This document shows positions 25,101-34,358 of a stretch of 64,000 nucleotides of DNA, piece after piece. How positions within the stretch are numbered: position 1 is the stretch's first letter; each line of letters opens with the position of its first letter. The DNA lies in assembly GCA_002118135.1 (NCBI GenBank), contig BDIU01000337.1:64195-128194 (forward strand), given 5' to 3'. Below the pieces are notes generated by a model, which saw only the letters and a program-made list of their open reading frames with translations, had not been told where the DNA came from and did no database searches. The position numbers and the translations under genes are program-made. The stretch is from Trebouxia sp. TZW2008 (Eukaryota; Chlorophyta; Trebouxiophyceae; Trebouxiales; Trebouxiaceae).

Positions 25101-26716
25101 TTGGGAGTTCTTATTGATGCTAAACTCCTGTGTTCTGTGCTGCCAGCAGGCAAGCCTCAAGCTCCGACGTTTCAGAAGGCAATGCAGCTGCTTCTACACA
25201 GCAGCACCAGCAGATGCATTGGCAGACTTGATGACTGCAGCCTGACCAGGATCAATTGATTCAATTGCCGTTTGCCAGCCAGATCAATCCTGCTGTAGCT
25301 GGTCACATTACAGCAGTAGCATGCATATGAGTTCCTCATTGGCAAGTCCAAGCATGCATGACCGGCAAGCTGAGAGCCTGCTCTTAGTCAAGTTGCTGCA
25401 ATACTGAACAAGCCATGAGACTACTGCCTACAGATTGCGCTGTTGCCTCTGCATGCACAAAATTAGTACTAAAACGAGCTGTTGTTGCAGGCTGGCATGC
25501 TTGAAGCTTTGGTGGAGGCACTTCAGCAGGAACAGGAAGCTCAGGAAGTGCTTCAGCAGGCTCAGCAGGTGTGTGCACCATGCTTGTTCACATAGTCCTG
25601 CTTTTGATGCTTTAGCGTGCATTTTGGCAGTGCCTTGACAATACAGCTTTGTCAGTGTGCCATCTGACTTCAACGGGCCATGTTGCTTCCTGACTCTCCC
25701 AAGAAGCAGTTTTGAGTTCAACCAAGTAAGCATCCGTGAAAGATGCAATATCAACATGTTGTATGGATGCAGATCAAATTTCGCGCATAGAATATGTCAT
25801 CTACACCAAAGTCAGGTCAACTTGTCTGTCTGTCTATCTGTCTGTCTGTCTGTCTGTCTGTCTGGCTGCCTGGCTGCCTGGCTGGCTGGCTGGCTGGCTG
25901 TCTGTCTGTCCATATGTCTGTCTTTGCCTGCCTGATTAAGGCATAGATTTGACCTAGTGGTGATGCAGGCTGCTGAAGAGGCTGAGGCGGGGTGTGGGCA
26001 GCAGCTGCAGCAGGTGGAGGACCAGATGGCCGCCATAGACCAAGAGCTGGCGCAACAAGGCGCCACACAAGCACCTGCCAGTGAGCTCTCCTTACCTCAA
26101 ATGCTCAGTATTGTCTCGTGGCTCTGCAGCTAACTGCTACAGAGCAAAGCAACGCGGCAGGTGCTAGTATTGCAGACCCATTGCAGTCATTGCGCCATGA
26201 GATGCTGTGCAACTTGGGCTCTTGCAGTCCGTGTTGTTCTGCATCTGTGTGCAAATGCTCAGAGCCTTGTCTCTTGTTGACATGGAACGTTGAATCAAGC
26301 CTTCTGACCCAAAAATTTGACACAAAGAGCAATTGCACAACACATAAAAAATCACGGGCACAGCTGCAGGAAGCAAAACTCCATGAGCAGGCAACTTGCA
26401 CATCGCAATTCTGAGCCCAAACGCAATTGCTGCCGTGAAATAGATGGTGCAAGATGCACAAACTCACAACCAAGCTGCTGACATAAGCTTGCTGCATCTC
26501 ACAGGAGGCAAAGGCAGGAGAGCAAGCAAGCGGAGAGGGCGCAATCAGACACAACGATCTGCCCAAGATCAAGAAGAAGAGCCAAGAGAGGACGACCTAG
26601 GCAATGAGCATGCGGAAGCAGCAGAGCATGATGAGGAAGCTGTGCAGGCCAAAGCAGGCACTGCCGAAGCTGGAAATAAAGGGAAGCGCCGGCGGCTTGC
26701 CAAGATGCAGGCGTAG
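4103..26716 (+). CDS. SMCHD1/GMI1-like GHKL ATPase with SMC hinge domain
   Basis: My model has 36 exons in phase throughout, giving about 2,401 residues (human SMCHD1 about 2,005). Exons: 4103-4240, 4351-4473, 4611-4682, 5142-5453, 6094-6225, 6796-7567, 7822-7946, 8416-8578, 8931-9034, 9367-9513, 10484-10648, 11064-11334, 11538-11807, 12201-12400, 12888-13091, 13679-13801, 14161-14310, 14757-14985, 15163-15362, 15798-16001, 16503-16738, 17372-17480, 18200-18466, 19004-19180, 19530-19885, 20149-20631, 20913-21057, 21408-21525, 21870-21971, 22265-22472, 23236-23378, 23831-24015, 24531-24701, 25491-25568, 25969-26080, 26505-26716. Domains in order: ubiquitin-like fold (residues 1-87); ERIDFSPH lead-in; GHKL ATPase with N-box ALAELIDNSL, G1 motif QDNGSGM and SYFGVGSKNAAFFMG; HLYHYYLHGEHGN near 345; a long series of Ig-like segments; coiled coil (about 1,910-2,000); SMC hinge (about 2,030-2,270); coiled coil; basic tail. 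By family knowledge such proteins bind nucleic acid and act in chromatin silencing or repair; the role here is inferred. Confidence 0.88.
4746..4923 (+). mobile_element. MITE with TA-flanked terminal inverted repeats, copy 1
   Basis: A 178-base element lies in intron 3 of the SMCHD1-like gene. It begins TACAGTAAACTCTCTCTGTGA and ends with the near-perfect inverse of that sequence (TACAGTATACTCTCTTTGTAA read on the minus strand). The interior carries three copies of a TGTAAGGACAA-like motif. There is no coding capacity. TA ends and short inverted repeats fit a Tc1/mariner or pogo-type non-autonomous element. A second copy in the opposite orientation is at 63372-63553. Confidence 0.8.
5515..5765 (+). 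repeat. Two echoes of the 3' edge of the ATPase exon 5142-5453
   Basis: The exon ends with a stretch starting AGGGGACAGCACACTCTGAC and running through GACCTGTCATACTTTGGG to the donor GTATGT. Copies occur at about 5526-5595 (with GTATGT intact) and 5694-5762 (GTACGT). Spacing is about 150-170 bases. Neither copy has a usable acceptor, so both should be spliced out. Confidence 0.85.
7960..8215 (+). repeat. Two open echoes of exon 7822-7946
   Basis: The exon 7822-7946 reads SCPMFEAFWQGRLIPGARI and then DSLPFVE. It is repeated at about 7992-8080 and 8118-8207. Both copies keep the frame, and both lie in one uninterrupted reading frame that also spans the intervening intron. Each ends GTTGAG followed by GTGCAG instead of the GTATGC of the first copy. 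Only the first copy has an acceptor in the right phase. Confidence 0.8.
9735..10483 (+). repeat. Six upstream echoes of exon 10484-10648
   Basis: The acceptor and first 60-80 bases of exon 10484 (reading VVQEAGVYANGQVLVQPLPA) are repeated near 9738, 9836, 9955, 10097, 10226 and 10370. The intact copy at 10484 is the only one continuing into the conserved YGDKAQRTVPLRRLE segment. Spacing is about 100-150 bases. Most copies carry indels or mutated codons. With the intact exon this is a seven-copy array. Confidence 0.88.
12505..12560 (+). repeat. Echo of the 3' edge of exon 12201-12400
   Basis: The sequence starting CTCAATGTTATGGCAG repeats the last 45 bases of the exon (CTCAATGTTCTGGCAGACCA onward to CAGCTCCAG), about 150 bases downstream. 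The donor GTGCTC is replaced by AGTTGA, so the copy is inert. Confidence 0.75.
13130..13360 (+). repeat. Imperfect TCACT-rich satellite and echo of exon 12888-13091
   Basis: From 13130 to 13255 there is an imperfect repeat built on ACTGTCACT and CATTACTAC. At about 13250-13345 the 3' half of the upstream exon is repeated (GCTGCAGTGCCAACTGGGCA, then GACATTGATGTCATCGTG). The echo sits about 230 bases downstream of its source and has lost nine or more bases inside. Confidence 0.7.
14020..14730 (+). repeat. Echoes of acceptor edges of exons 14161-14310 and 14757-14985
   Basis: A weak copy of CAGGTCAGCAGTCC with flanking sequence lies at 14028-14120, upstream of exon 14161. A clearer copy of CTTTAGGTTGAGCCTGAAGA lies at 14626-14725, about 130 bases upstream of exon 14757. 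It carries a TGA early in the reading frame. Confidence 0.65.
16385..17065 (+). repeat. Echoes on both sides of exon 16503-16738
   Basis: Upstream, 16390-16440 repeats the acceptor edge (GATTGCAGAGACTGTGG). Downstream, 16838-16955 repeats the middle and 3' edge (GATGGGCAGCAGTCAGCCTA, then the GACCAGAGGGAGG variant). A further fragment at 17018-17062 repeats GCCCATGACATGTTTGGACA. The intact exon is in the middle, so 5'-edge copies lie upstream and 3'-edge copies downstream. Confidence 0.75.
17725..18199 (+). repeat. Three upstream echoes of exon 18200-18466
   Basis: Copies start near 17730 (partial), 17839 and 18025. The second carries an acceptor TCCGCAG and the full reading starting AHEDVYVAKMSISG; the third is frameshifted. 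The intact exon at 18200 continues into LVLKAGPSRKLLVETPDS. Spacing is about 175-185 bases. The 17839 copy is so well kept that use as an alternative exon cannot be excluded. Confidence 0.8.
18500..18645 (+). repeat. Downstream echo of the 3' edge of exon 18200-18466
   Basis: This repeats GGTCGCAGTTGCAAGCTGTC through GAGCATTGGAGGTACAT, matching the last 130 bases of the exon and its GTACAG donor. It contains an in-frame stop (TGA after AAATA). Confidence 0.75.
22540..22830 (+). repeat. Two downstream echoes of hinge exon 22265-22472
   Basis: The exon's 3' part (GCATGACCCAGGCCCTGGCT to CACACTCGCAGCCTTACAG, then the GC donor GCAAGT) is repeated at about 22551-22650 and 22745-22820. Both echoes keep the CAG-GCAAGT donor. 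Spacing is about 170-180 bases. Frames are broken in the first echo. Confidence 0.82.
24095..24310 (+). repeat. Downstream echoes of hinge exon 23831-24015
   Basis: At 24100-24185 the exon 3' edge (AGCATCCTGTACAGCCTGCT through GAGCTTGTCACTCAG and GTACCC) is repeated with a one-base shift in the leucine-rich part. A shorter fragment at 24272-24310 repeats TGCAGCACCCTG and neighbours. A third echo, at 24380-24440, belongs to the acceptor edge of the next exon (24531). Confidence 0.75.
25821..25925. repeat. Compound tetranucleotide microsatellite (TGTC)n-(TGGC)n-(TGTC)n
   Basis: The run lies in an intron between two coiled-coil exons of the SMCHD1-like gene. TGTC units dominate the ends, and a block of GGCT units with two CTGCC variants sits in the middle. 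The open frames it creates on both strands are artefacts. Confidence 0.92.
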
Positions 26717-27097
26717 CAGATGCATGCACGCCAACATTTCTTTGCTAGTTGATCAGCTTGAGATGTCTCTTTGCACTCAGCAGCTTGTTGTATTTTGGTT
26801 GGTCATTTTTCAGTACAAGTGGCCAAAGTGCATTCCTTGTCTTGCATTATACATTGCATCATGATCAGGGTCCAAGGGCATAGCTTACAAAGATCGTGTC
26901 AGAACAACTTATGGTGTAAAGCTCAGCTCAATTCAAGACTACATTGCTTCTTGAGTGATAACATCCGCTCAAAGAGCTGCACAAGGTGGCTGATGACCAA
27001 TTACAACTGTGTCAATATAGTACAGCCAACGGCAGCAAGCCATACAGGGTCTTGAACTGCATCACGCACAAGCTGCTGTGTACGGCTGTCATGAACT
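26717..27097. other. Convergent intergenic region
   Basis: The SMCHD1-like stop (plus, 26716) and the coiled-coil gene stop (minus, 27098) face each other across 380 bases. I see no gene. A TGTAA word, the usual chlorophyte poly(A) signal, occurs on the plus strand near 26915 and on the minus strand near 27001; both are possible 3'-end signals. Confidence 0.4.
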
Positions 27098-30040
27098 CTA
27101 TGCTACAATGCTCTCTGTTTCAGCAGGCATCCGGATGTTCGTGCTCAGCTGCTGCATAGCAATCATTTTAGTGTCCACCACCACAGCTGGCAGCATGCAC
27201 AGCTCCTTTGCCCCAACACAGTCAGCCACACTCAGCATGAAACATGGATGACAGCTTTCCACATGAAGACGGGCGCAGATGGCTAAAGCACCGACCTCCC
27301 GTGTCGCCTGCGCAACCTGCAGCAAGGGGTGAAATCAGAAAATGCTGCAAAGTGCGTGCATTATAATGAAGAGCATTGCATTGAAATCTGATGCTATGAG
27401 ATGTAGCTATAACAGCATGCATGGTGCTGAATCAATTGCTACAAAGATTACAGGGCGTGATCAACGGTGTACCTCAGCAGGATAGCTGTATGGGTCTTGC
27501 AATGGCCAAAGACCATTGCAGAGGTTCAACGCAACACTGTTGATTAGATCATCAAACACAGGACTCTTAGCCTTGCATTGCACCAGCCAGAACTGGCAGC
27601 TCTGCAAGACAGACGTACTGGCAGTCAGCAAACGGTATTTTGCTTTTCAACGTGACAGCATAGCCAACTTTTCAAATTTTGGATTGGCAAGATATGCAAG
27701 GCTGACATTCATGGCCTCAGCGGCTTGCACAATCTGTTCTAGACGTGTAAGCTGCATGAATTACCTTGGCGTACAGATCAAGCATCTCATTGGCGTCTGA
27801 CACAGGCATTGAGCCTGCCCAAGCAGAGCCGCTTGCATGCTGCAAAGACTGTTGCACAAATGCAATCTGCAGGTCACACACAATGTGAATGCAGCAGAGC
27901 GCTGCAATGAAAGCAGTGGTAAAGTAGAACAGAGCATACAGTAAAAGAAACAATTATCCTTGACCATTGCAATGACTTTGGCACACCTGCTTTTTCTGAC
28001 TGAAGCACAATGCGTCTGATGCTGGCGCACTGCTTGACCAACAAACAATCTCAAGCTGATGCCAAATCGCATGTTCAAACCCATGTTGAATGATGCGCCT
28101 TTTGACGACAACATGCTGTTCTTGCTGGAAACATGTGCGCAATTGCTCCCAGAAAGTGTCTGGGCTATTCAGCAGCACATCAAGGACTTCTGGCTGCTGC
28201 CTAAACAGGATCTGATGTAGCTGGCGGATAGATGCCTTGAGGGATTGCTTCATGAAGCTCTTCAAGTCCCCCAAGGAAAATCCGTCTGCTGTTGTGGCTG
28301 CATCGCATTCAGTATTTGTCAACACCATGCGCTGCATTGTCTTGATGATTCATGCTTTGCAAACAAAGGAAGCCTAGCTGTTGATGAGCTACCTGTATCC
28401 TTTGTGTAATTGAAGACAGCTTGCCTAGTGTACTGGTACACCTGCATGCTCCAGATATTAATCAGTTAGTTAATCAATCAGTATGATCTACAGTCCAGGA
28501 CAGGAGCCAGATGTGACTCATGGGACTTCCTGGCTTGACAGCACAGGTGAATATGTCTTGCAACCAAAGACAGCTGATATGAGGGTGAGCTCTGATTACC
28601 AGCATGCAGACAAGTGCATGAGCAACAGATATGCCAGGGTTTGGACAGCTACCAAACAGTCTGTCAGTCTCAAGACGCTACTGCATGCTGCGCAGCATGC
28701 CACTTGTAGTATTATAAGTGATGAGGACTTACTGGCCGTTTGGAAGCTTGCTCTTTGAGCATGTCTAGCTGCTGTTGTGTTGCCAACTTTGCCTGCATGG
28801 CATTCTTGCTTGCCAACGAAAGCCCTTCATTAACCTCCATCAAGTTGTTCACCTCCTGTTGCGACGCTGCAAGCAATTTTTCCTGCTGTTCAAGCTGCTG
28901 TTTTTGCTGGTCAAGCTGATGCTGTTGCTGCAGCATTTGCAAAGTTTGCTGGTGCTGCGTTCGAGCGTGTTGGTCTAGACCAGCTTGCAGCTGTGTTTCA
29001 AAGTGTTGTTGTCGCTGTAGATGCGGCTGTGACTGCACCTCGAACTTAAGAGGCTTGCAAAGCACCCAGTTTGTCAGTCTTGTGAACCATTCATATTCAT
29101 CCTCCTGCAACGCTGTGAATCAGGTCAAGAAGGCCTGAGCAATGGGTCACGTGGTCATTGTGACAGATACTTGAACACAGCAAGGTGAGCATCAGCACTC
29201 GGTATCAAGCACTGCGAACACCACCCATTAATGCAGAGGTCGATTCTGCTATGATTGTCAGCTCAAGATGTGAGACCAAGCTGCACTTTGTCAAGCTTAA
29301 GAGATCATAGGCATGAATGCTGTTGCTGTGCATGACAGCTCGTTTGCCCTTTGCACAAATGTTGTACACATGCTCACGCTCATGCGCAAGCTCAGCATCG
29401 AGATCCCTCACCTTCTTCTGATTGTTGTCCCAAGCACCTTGCCCAAAAGCTGTTTGAGACGAGCTAACTGGAAGTCCTGGCTGAGCATGCCAGCATCTGA
29501 TTATGTTTTGCACATATGCAGACATGGTCTGCTCAGATGGAATCTGCAAGCAGCACTGCATCTTTGATTGCAATTGTACTGAACAGTTTGCTCTAACTTG
29601 AATGCTATTGCGTCAAATTGACGCATGCACAAAAGATACAGGTCAAGAGTATGAGCTGCGCTGTGTTGGAAGCATATGTCAATGTGACAAGACAATTTGA
29701 TATGCGACTAGCATGTTAGTGTGGCTGTTTGTGTGATGAGCTTGAAATGTAACTCAGCCACCCTTCTGTCAGTTTTGGCTTGACGAGATTATGATCAAAA
29801 ACGGTGTGCCAAACATTGCAATGGAAGCACAGAAATTGGCAGCCAAAGAAGCCAATCATATTACCTGCGGAATGCAGTTTTCAGGTGCATTGGCCAGAAG
29901 GCACGTCACCAGCTCCCTCACTTCATGCTTGTGTGTTTCAAGCCCTGCTCGGCAAGGCAACAGCCGCCGTTGCTCAGCCATTTGCTGTGCCACAATATGA
30001 CAACGGCACTGCTCAAGCTGCATTGGCACAATGTCTGACT
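27098..30040 (-). CDS. Unrecognised coiled-coil protein
   Basis: Minus-strand exons with good splice sites: last exon 27316-27098 (stop TAG); 27571-27473; a segment near 27751-27650; 27866-27765; 28297-27987; 29104-28733; a segment near 29490-29380; and a 5' segment from about 30040 down to 29865. The exon at 29104 encodes EDEYEWFTRLTNWVLCKPL, then a Gln-rich coiled coil. The exon at 28297 encodes a helical segment (FSLGDLKSFMKQSLKASIRQ onward). The last exon is rich in Val, Ala and Cys. I do not recognise the family. The start is not found: frames are open up to about 30040. Exon phases agree for 28297 to 27866 and for 29104; the links at 29.4 kb and 27.75 kb are unresolved, and the latter holds a 13-base GT...AG gap. 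Confidence 0.55.
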
Positions 30041-31059
30041 GAACAGCTGAGCAAGCTTGGGGCCGCCATCTTGAGCTGGGCTGAACCTACACAGCATCAT
30101 GCCATGCTAGTTTTGGACAGGATGCAAATGCTGCTGTACGGCACATGTCAAGGTGAGGGCTGATGCTATCTCATGACGCAAGGGGCAGCGGATCTCTGTC
30201 ATCAGCATTCAATTTGACGAGACTAGTACTGCAGGCACATACACATGAGTCGTGACAGCATCAGCTACTATAGCAAAGCCATTTACTACAGTAGCAAACA
30301 CCCCCCCCCTTTATTTGTAGTGCAAATTGGCAGCCCGTGGATCATTCATATCACAAACCGTCAAGCACATTGTCAAGTGAAGACACACACCTTGATCGAC
30401 CCCTGAACAGCATGCTGCTGTCTGGGTTTGAAACCCATGCTGCAGCTCAACGTAGTCTCAGCGGCGGTTCAACTGCGGCGATGCAGCGGCCACGGCACGT
30501 AGCCAATTTGGTGAGGCGCTCAGAACAGTTTGTCGTCAATCGAGATATTCTCAAGTCACAGCCCGTTGTGACCGTAGTGGTCGCAGGTCGCGCGGCCTGT
30601 GATCGCAGCTGCATCGTGAACTCCACAGCATTGGACATTTTGCGTGGACCGGCTGTGCATTGCATGGGCTTGCATCAGCTCCTTCAGTACATTGTCCTCA
30701 AGATTGAGATAAGCCCCTGGGTATCATGACCTTGCGCGCGGTTGCAACCGTTGAACGTATTGAGTCGGTCGGGACTCTCTGCGGCTGCAGGCGGACTCCG
30801 AGGACCGGGTAGCATTTGGTTCTTGAGACGTGCCGGACAGTGACGCGAGTGCTGAACTTCGGAAGCGTTGAAGGTGAGCAACGGCGCCGGCTTCCCTCGG
30901 CATTGTGCCGTGCTCATTGACCACACGGCGTCTAGACGCCTCAGGGTGTGAAATCGCCTTGCTGACAAGTGCACCGTTTGCAAGCTACAGTACGGTAGGC
31001 TGGATTGCTCGTAAACAGCGCCATTTTGTGCAGGCGGCAAGGGCGACCAGCCGTACATC
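30041..31059. promoter_or_regulatory. Intergenic region upstream of HSPA12-like gene
   Basis: About 1 kb between the coiled-coil gene (minus) and the Hsp70-like start (plus 31060). It includes a C10 homopolymer at 30300-30309. An open frame at 30337-30729 contains a stretch resembling a degenerate dynamin/GBP-type P-loop (see findings). Promoters for both flanking genes are probably here, but no motif is clear. Confidence 0.35.
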
Positions 31060-34000
31060 ATGGGGTTTCTGAAATATGCCAAGAAGCTTCCGACCGCTGA
31101 AGTCACGCCTACTTTGTTTGTCGGCATAGACTTTGGCACACAGCAGTCTGGTTTCAGCACCGCTGCACTGGGTAGCAACACAAGATTTATGGAAATTTAT
31201 CCTGACCAGCCAGTCCCTTACTGTAAGACATTGTCAATGCTGCTGTACTCCAAAGAGCTGTCTTCAGATTGGCAGCCCTGTGCTTGGGGATGGTCAGCCT
31301 ATCGTAGCTACCAACAGCTGAAGCAACAACAACGTGCAAATTTCCTTTTGCTAGATAGGTGACGAAGCTTATGTCCTTGCATCTATTGCAGTGTACATTT
31401 GTAGTCAGAAGCAATGGACAATAGAAAGCACAACAGAACACATGGACCGAGGCTCCCTGCGTGCATAGTCACTTGCAATGACTTGCACAGCTTATGCACA
31501 TGGCGTTCAGAGTGTTCTGAATGTAGTTCTGCAGTCGTAAGGGATAGTTTACAATGTTTTTGCACGCGGGTTCAAGCTGTGCCTTGCGGACACTCAGCGC
31601 ACCTCGTCTAGACAGCTGCCAGAAGGGTTCACTGCTCATAGGGTCATCTCAGACTATCTGCGATTCCTTGGCAAGTTTGCTCTAGACAAGCTGTGCGAGC
31701 AATGGGGGTATGAGCAAATTACATCAAATGAAGTGATGTGGGCATTGGCTGTCCCAGCAGCTTGGTCAGAACAGGCAAAAGATACGATGCGCCAGGCAGC
31801 CGTGACTGCAGGGCTTGTTCGGAACTCTGCATCCAAGTATGTATGTTCATCTTGTTTGCAATGCATACAATAGCTATTGCACTTGGCTGCCTTGACAGTA
31901 CATCAAATAAGGGTGCGCACATGTATTTTGCGCCGGGGTTTTGGCAAAATCATTTGCTTGTCATCCAGCGCCGGGTGACTTGCTTGTGGGGTCTATATGG
32001 AAGCAAGTCAAGGCAACAAGTCAGATGTGCCTTACCGTTGTATGTCAGGCAAAATCACACAGAGCAACAATGATTGCATGCCCTGGTATGCAGGAACTTG
32101 CTGCTGTTGCATGAGCCTGAGGCAGCAGCCATCGCCGCCGTCAAGCATCAGATGCATCCAGCGCCCTTTGAGGAGGGTAACAAATTTGCTGTGGTTGATG
32201 CTGGTGGGGGCACGGTGGATGTCACTCTTCATGAGGTGAATGCCGTGTGTGCCATGGCACAATGGGCTTTTCCTCAAGCAGCATGTGGCAAGTCAATGGC
32301 CTGTCAAAATTGCATCATGTGCGCACAACAAAAGGATTGGCAAGCTTCTCTACCTGTTCAGCAAGTTCCACTTGCACTTGTGCTTGGCATCAGCTAAGAA
32401 TTTCATACATCAATTGATCTTGCAGGTCATTCGCCGAGGGGGTCATCTAGCCCTTTCTGAGATGACTCACCGCGAGGGGGTCATGGCTGGATCAACATTC
32501 TTGGATGACCTGTTCATGGACTATTTGAAGGAGCTGGTTGGCAGGTCAGAATTTGAGCAATGGAGGAAGAAGCATCCTGAGGACTACATCAAGCTAAGGT
32601 GCAAGGGTTGGGAGGAGGCCAAGATTGCTTTTGATGGCACCTGCCCTGCAGCCATAGACCCGCCATTTTCCTTTATCAGGGCAATCTCTGCTGAGGTGAA
32701 TCCTTGATGACACAACACATCTTTCAGCCAACAACGCTTCCACATGACCAACTTAGCAAGCTTGCAGGCATGCATTCATGCTAAGAGACACACATTGCTC
32801 TGCAACACCACTCATTATGAAATTTAGCATCATTTTCATCCATGGTCACGAGTGTTGCTGTCTCTGTCAAGGATTGCAGCTGCTGACATTGTCAACGTGC
32901 AACACTCATGACTACTGACACTCATCTACATGATAGGGTAGCAACAGTTGATTGCTCCTGTACATACCTAGTTGTGGCTTGCCTATCATGCCTTACAAGC
33001 AAATGAATGAATGCATGACTGAGGAATGAACATCGAGTGTTTAAGTTGGTGTCCATGGGCTCTTGATGCTGACGTCTTGAGAATTTCATGCAGGTAATGG
33101 AGTCACTTGCTCAACAAGGTGGAAGTGCGGATCAGATAGTTGTGCCGGTGGCCAAAATGAAGGAATTCTTTGACTATGTCATTGACAAAATCACAACAGC
33201 AGTGCAGAAGAGCCTTGATAGGGCTGTTATATTTGCACAGAAGTTTGACTACATGTTGGTGGTTGGAGGATTTCGGGGATCACCTTACCTCATTGACAGG
33301 CTACGCTCTGCTTTCAGCAAGAAAGTGACGAAAGGGATCATTTCGCCAGGGGTACCCTCTCAAGCTGTGCTCAAGGGTATGAACTGAGTGGAATGATTTT
33401 GCTGCAGACACAGCCACTCCTGCATTCCAATGTATCATCAATGATGTCACCCATGTATATCTTGTATGTTGCTGTGAATTGTTGAATCAGCAGAGGATGT
33501 TTTTTTGCATCAAGTGCGATCTCATTCTGCACAAGCCAAACTGCAATTCAAACAGTCAGTTGTGGAAATTATGCAGGTACAGCCTTGTATGCCCAGTGTC
33601 CAGCCACTGTCTACGCAAGACGCAGCCGCTTTGCGTATGGAGTGAACACAATTGCCAAGTGGCAGCCTGGGATGCGCGACGACTTGCGTTGGGTTGAGCC
33701 CACCACAGAAACCGCATATTGTCTGAAGCGCTTCTGTCCGATGCTGAACTATGAAGCTCTTGTGGAACATGATCAGGCAAGTGATGTTGCAGCAATATCA
33801 ACATAAATGGCTGCACAAATATTGCCCATTGCCCTGCTGAATAAGCGAAACTTGCGGCAACCAGGGCTAAGACTATGAACATTGCACAGGTCACAGTGCA
33901 AAAAGACGCGTGTATGGCACACCTTGCTTTAGCGCAAGGCCTCCAGTCAGACCATGCACACAGTGCTTGTTGTGTTGCAACTCTGTTGAACATGTTGCAT

Positions 34001-34358
34001 TTTAAATGCTCACAATCACAGCAGCTTACCAGCAATGGCTACTGCGCTGACGTATGCTCTTTTGATGTCTGTGCAGACCTTCTCAACGTCATGTGTCCCT
34101 GTTGCCAGACATCAATCTGAATGTGTGTTTGAGATATATGCGTGTCCAAGCAACAGTGAGAGATACACAGATGCTGCTGGCATGCGCGTACTTGCTCGCA
34201 TGACTGTGCATATTGACAACCCTGCCGCCGTGGATCCTCCAGACTTGTACAAGTTGACCTTGACTTTCAAGCTTGGAGGAACAGAGATCAAGGCATTTGC
34301 AATGGATGATCAAACTGGGAAGGTGGCAAGAACTGACATTGTCTTCACAGCAGACTGA
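31060..34358 (+). CDS. HSPA12-like Hsp70 family ATPase-domain protein
   Basis: Seven exons: 31060-31358, 31570-31836, 32094-32235, 32426-32695, 33094-33376, 33577-33776 and 34077-34358, joining in phase to about 580 residues. ATP-binding signatures are in order: phosphate-1 GIDFGTQQSGFS (about residue 22), LAVPAAWSEQAKDTMRQAA, phosphate-2 VVDAGGGTVDV (about 220) and adenosine motif VVGGFRGSPYL (about 380). The C terminus (about 480-580) is a short beta-rich segment, not a standard Hsp70 peptide-binding domain with lid. By family, HSPA12-type proteins are divergent Hsp70 relatives of poorly known function. Intron 1 ends in GG rather than AG if the natural junction LLLDR-FKLCLA is used. Intron 6 begins with GC (33777). 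A TGTAA word at 34381, 23 bases after the stop, is a plausible poly(A) signal. Confidence 0.85.

Noticed and set aside
25812..26074. Minus frames rich in DRQT and QPAS repeats
   Set aside because: They are translation of the TGTC/TGGC microsatellite.
26105..26572. 155-residue minus-strand frame
   Set aside because: It lies antisense to an SMCHD1-like intron and exon, with no motif or splice support.
29887..30152. Plus-strand exon candidate reading QPFAVPQYDNGTAQAALAQC
   Set aside because: It has an acceptor and a donor, but no plus-strand partner exons in phase. The minus strand at the same place has a coding-like frame with a good donor at 29865 that suits the coiled-coil gene, so I preferred the minus strand.
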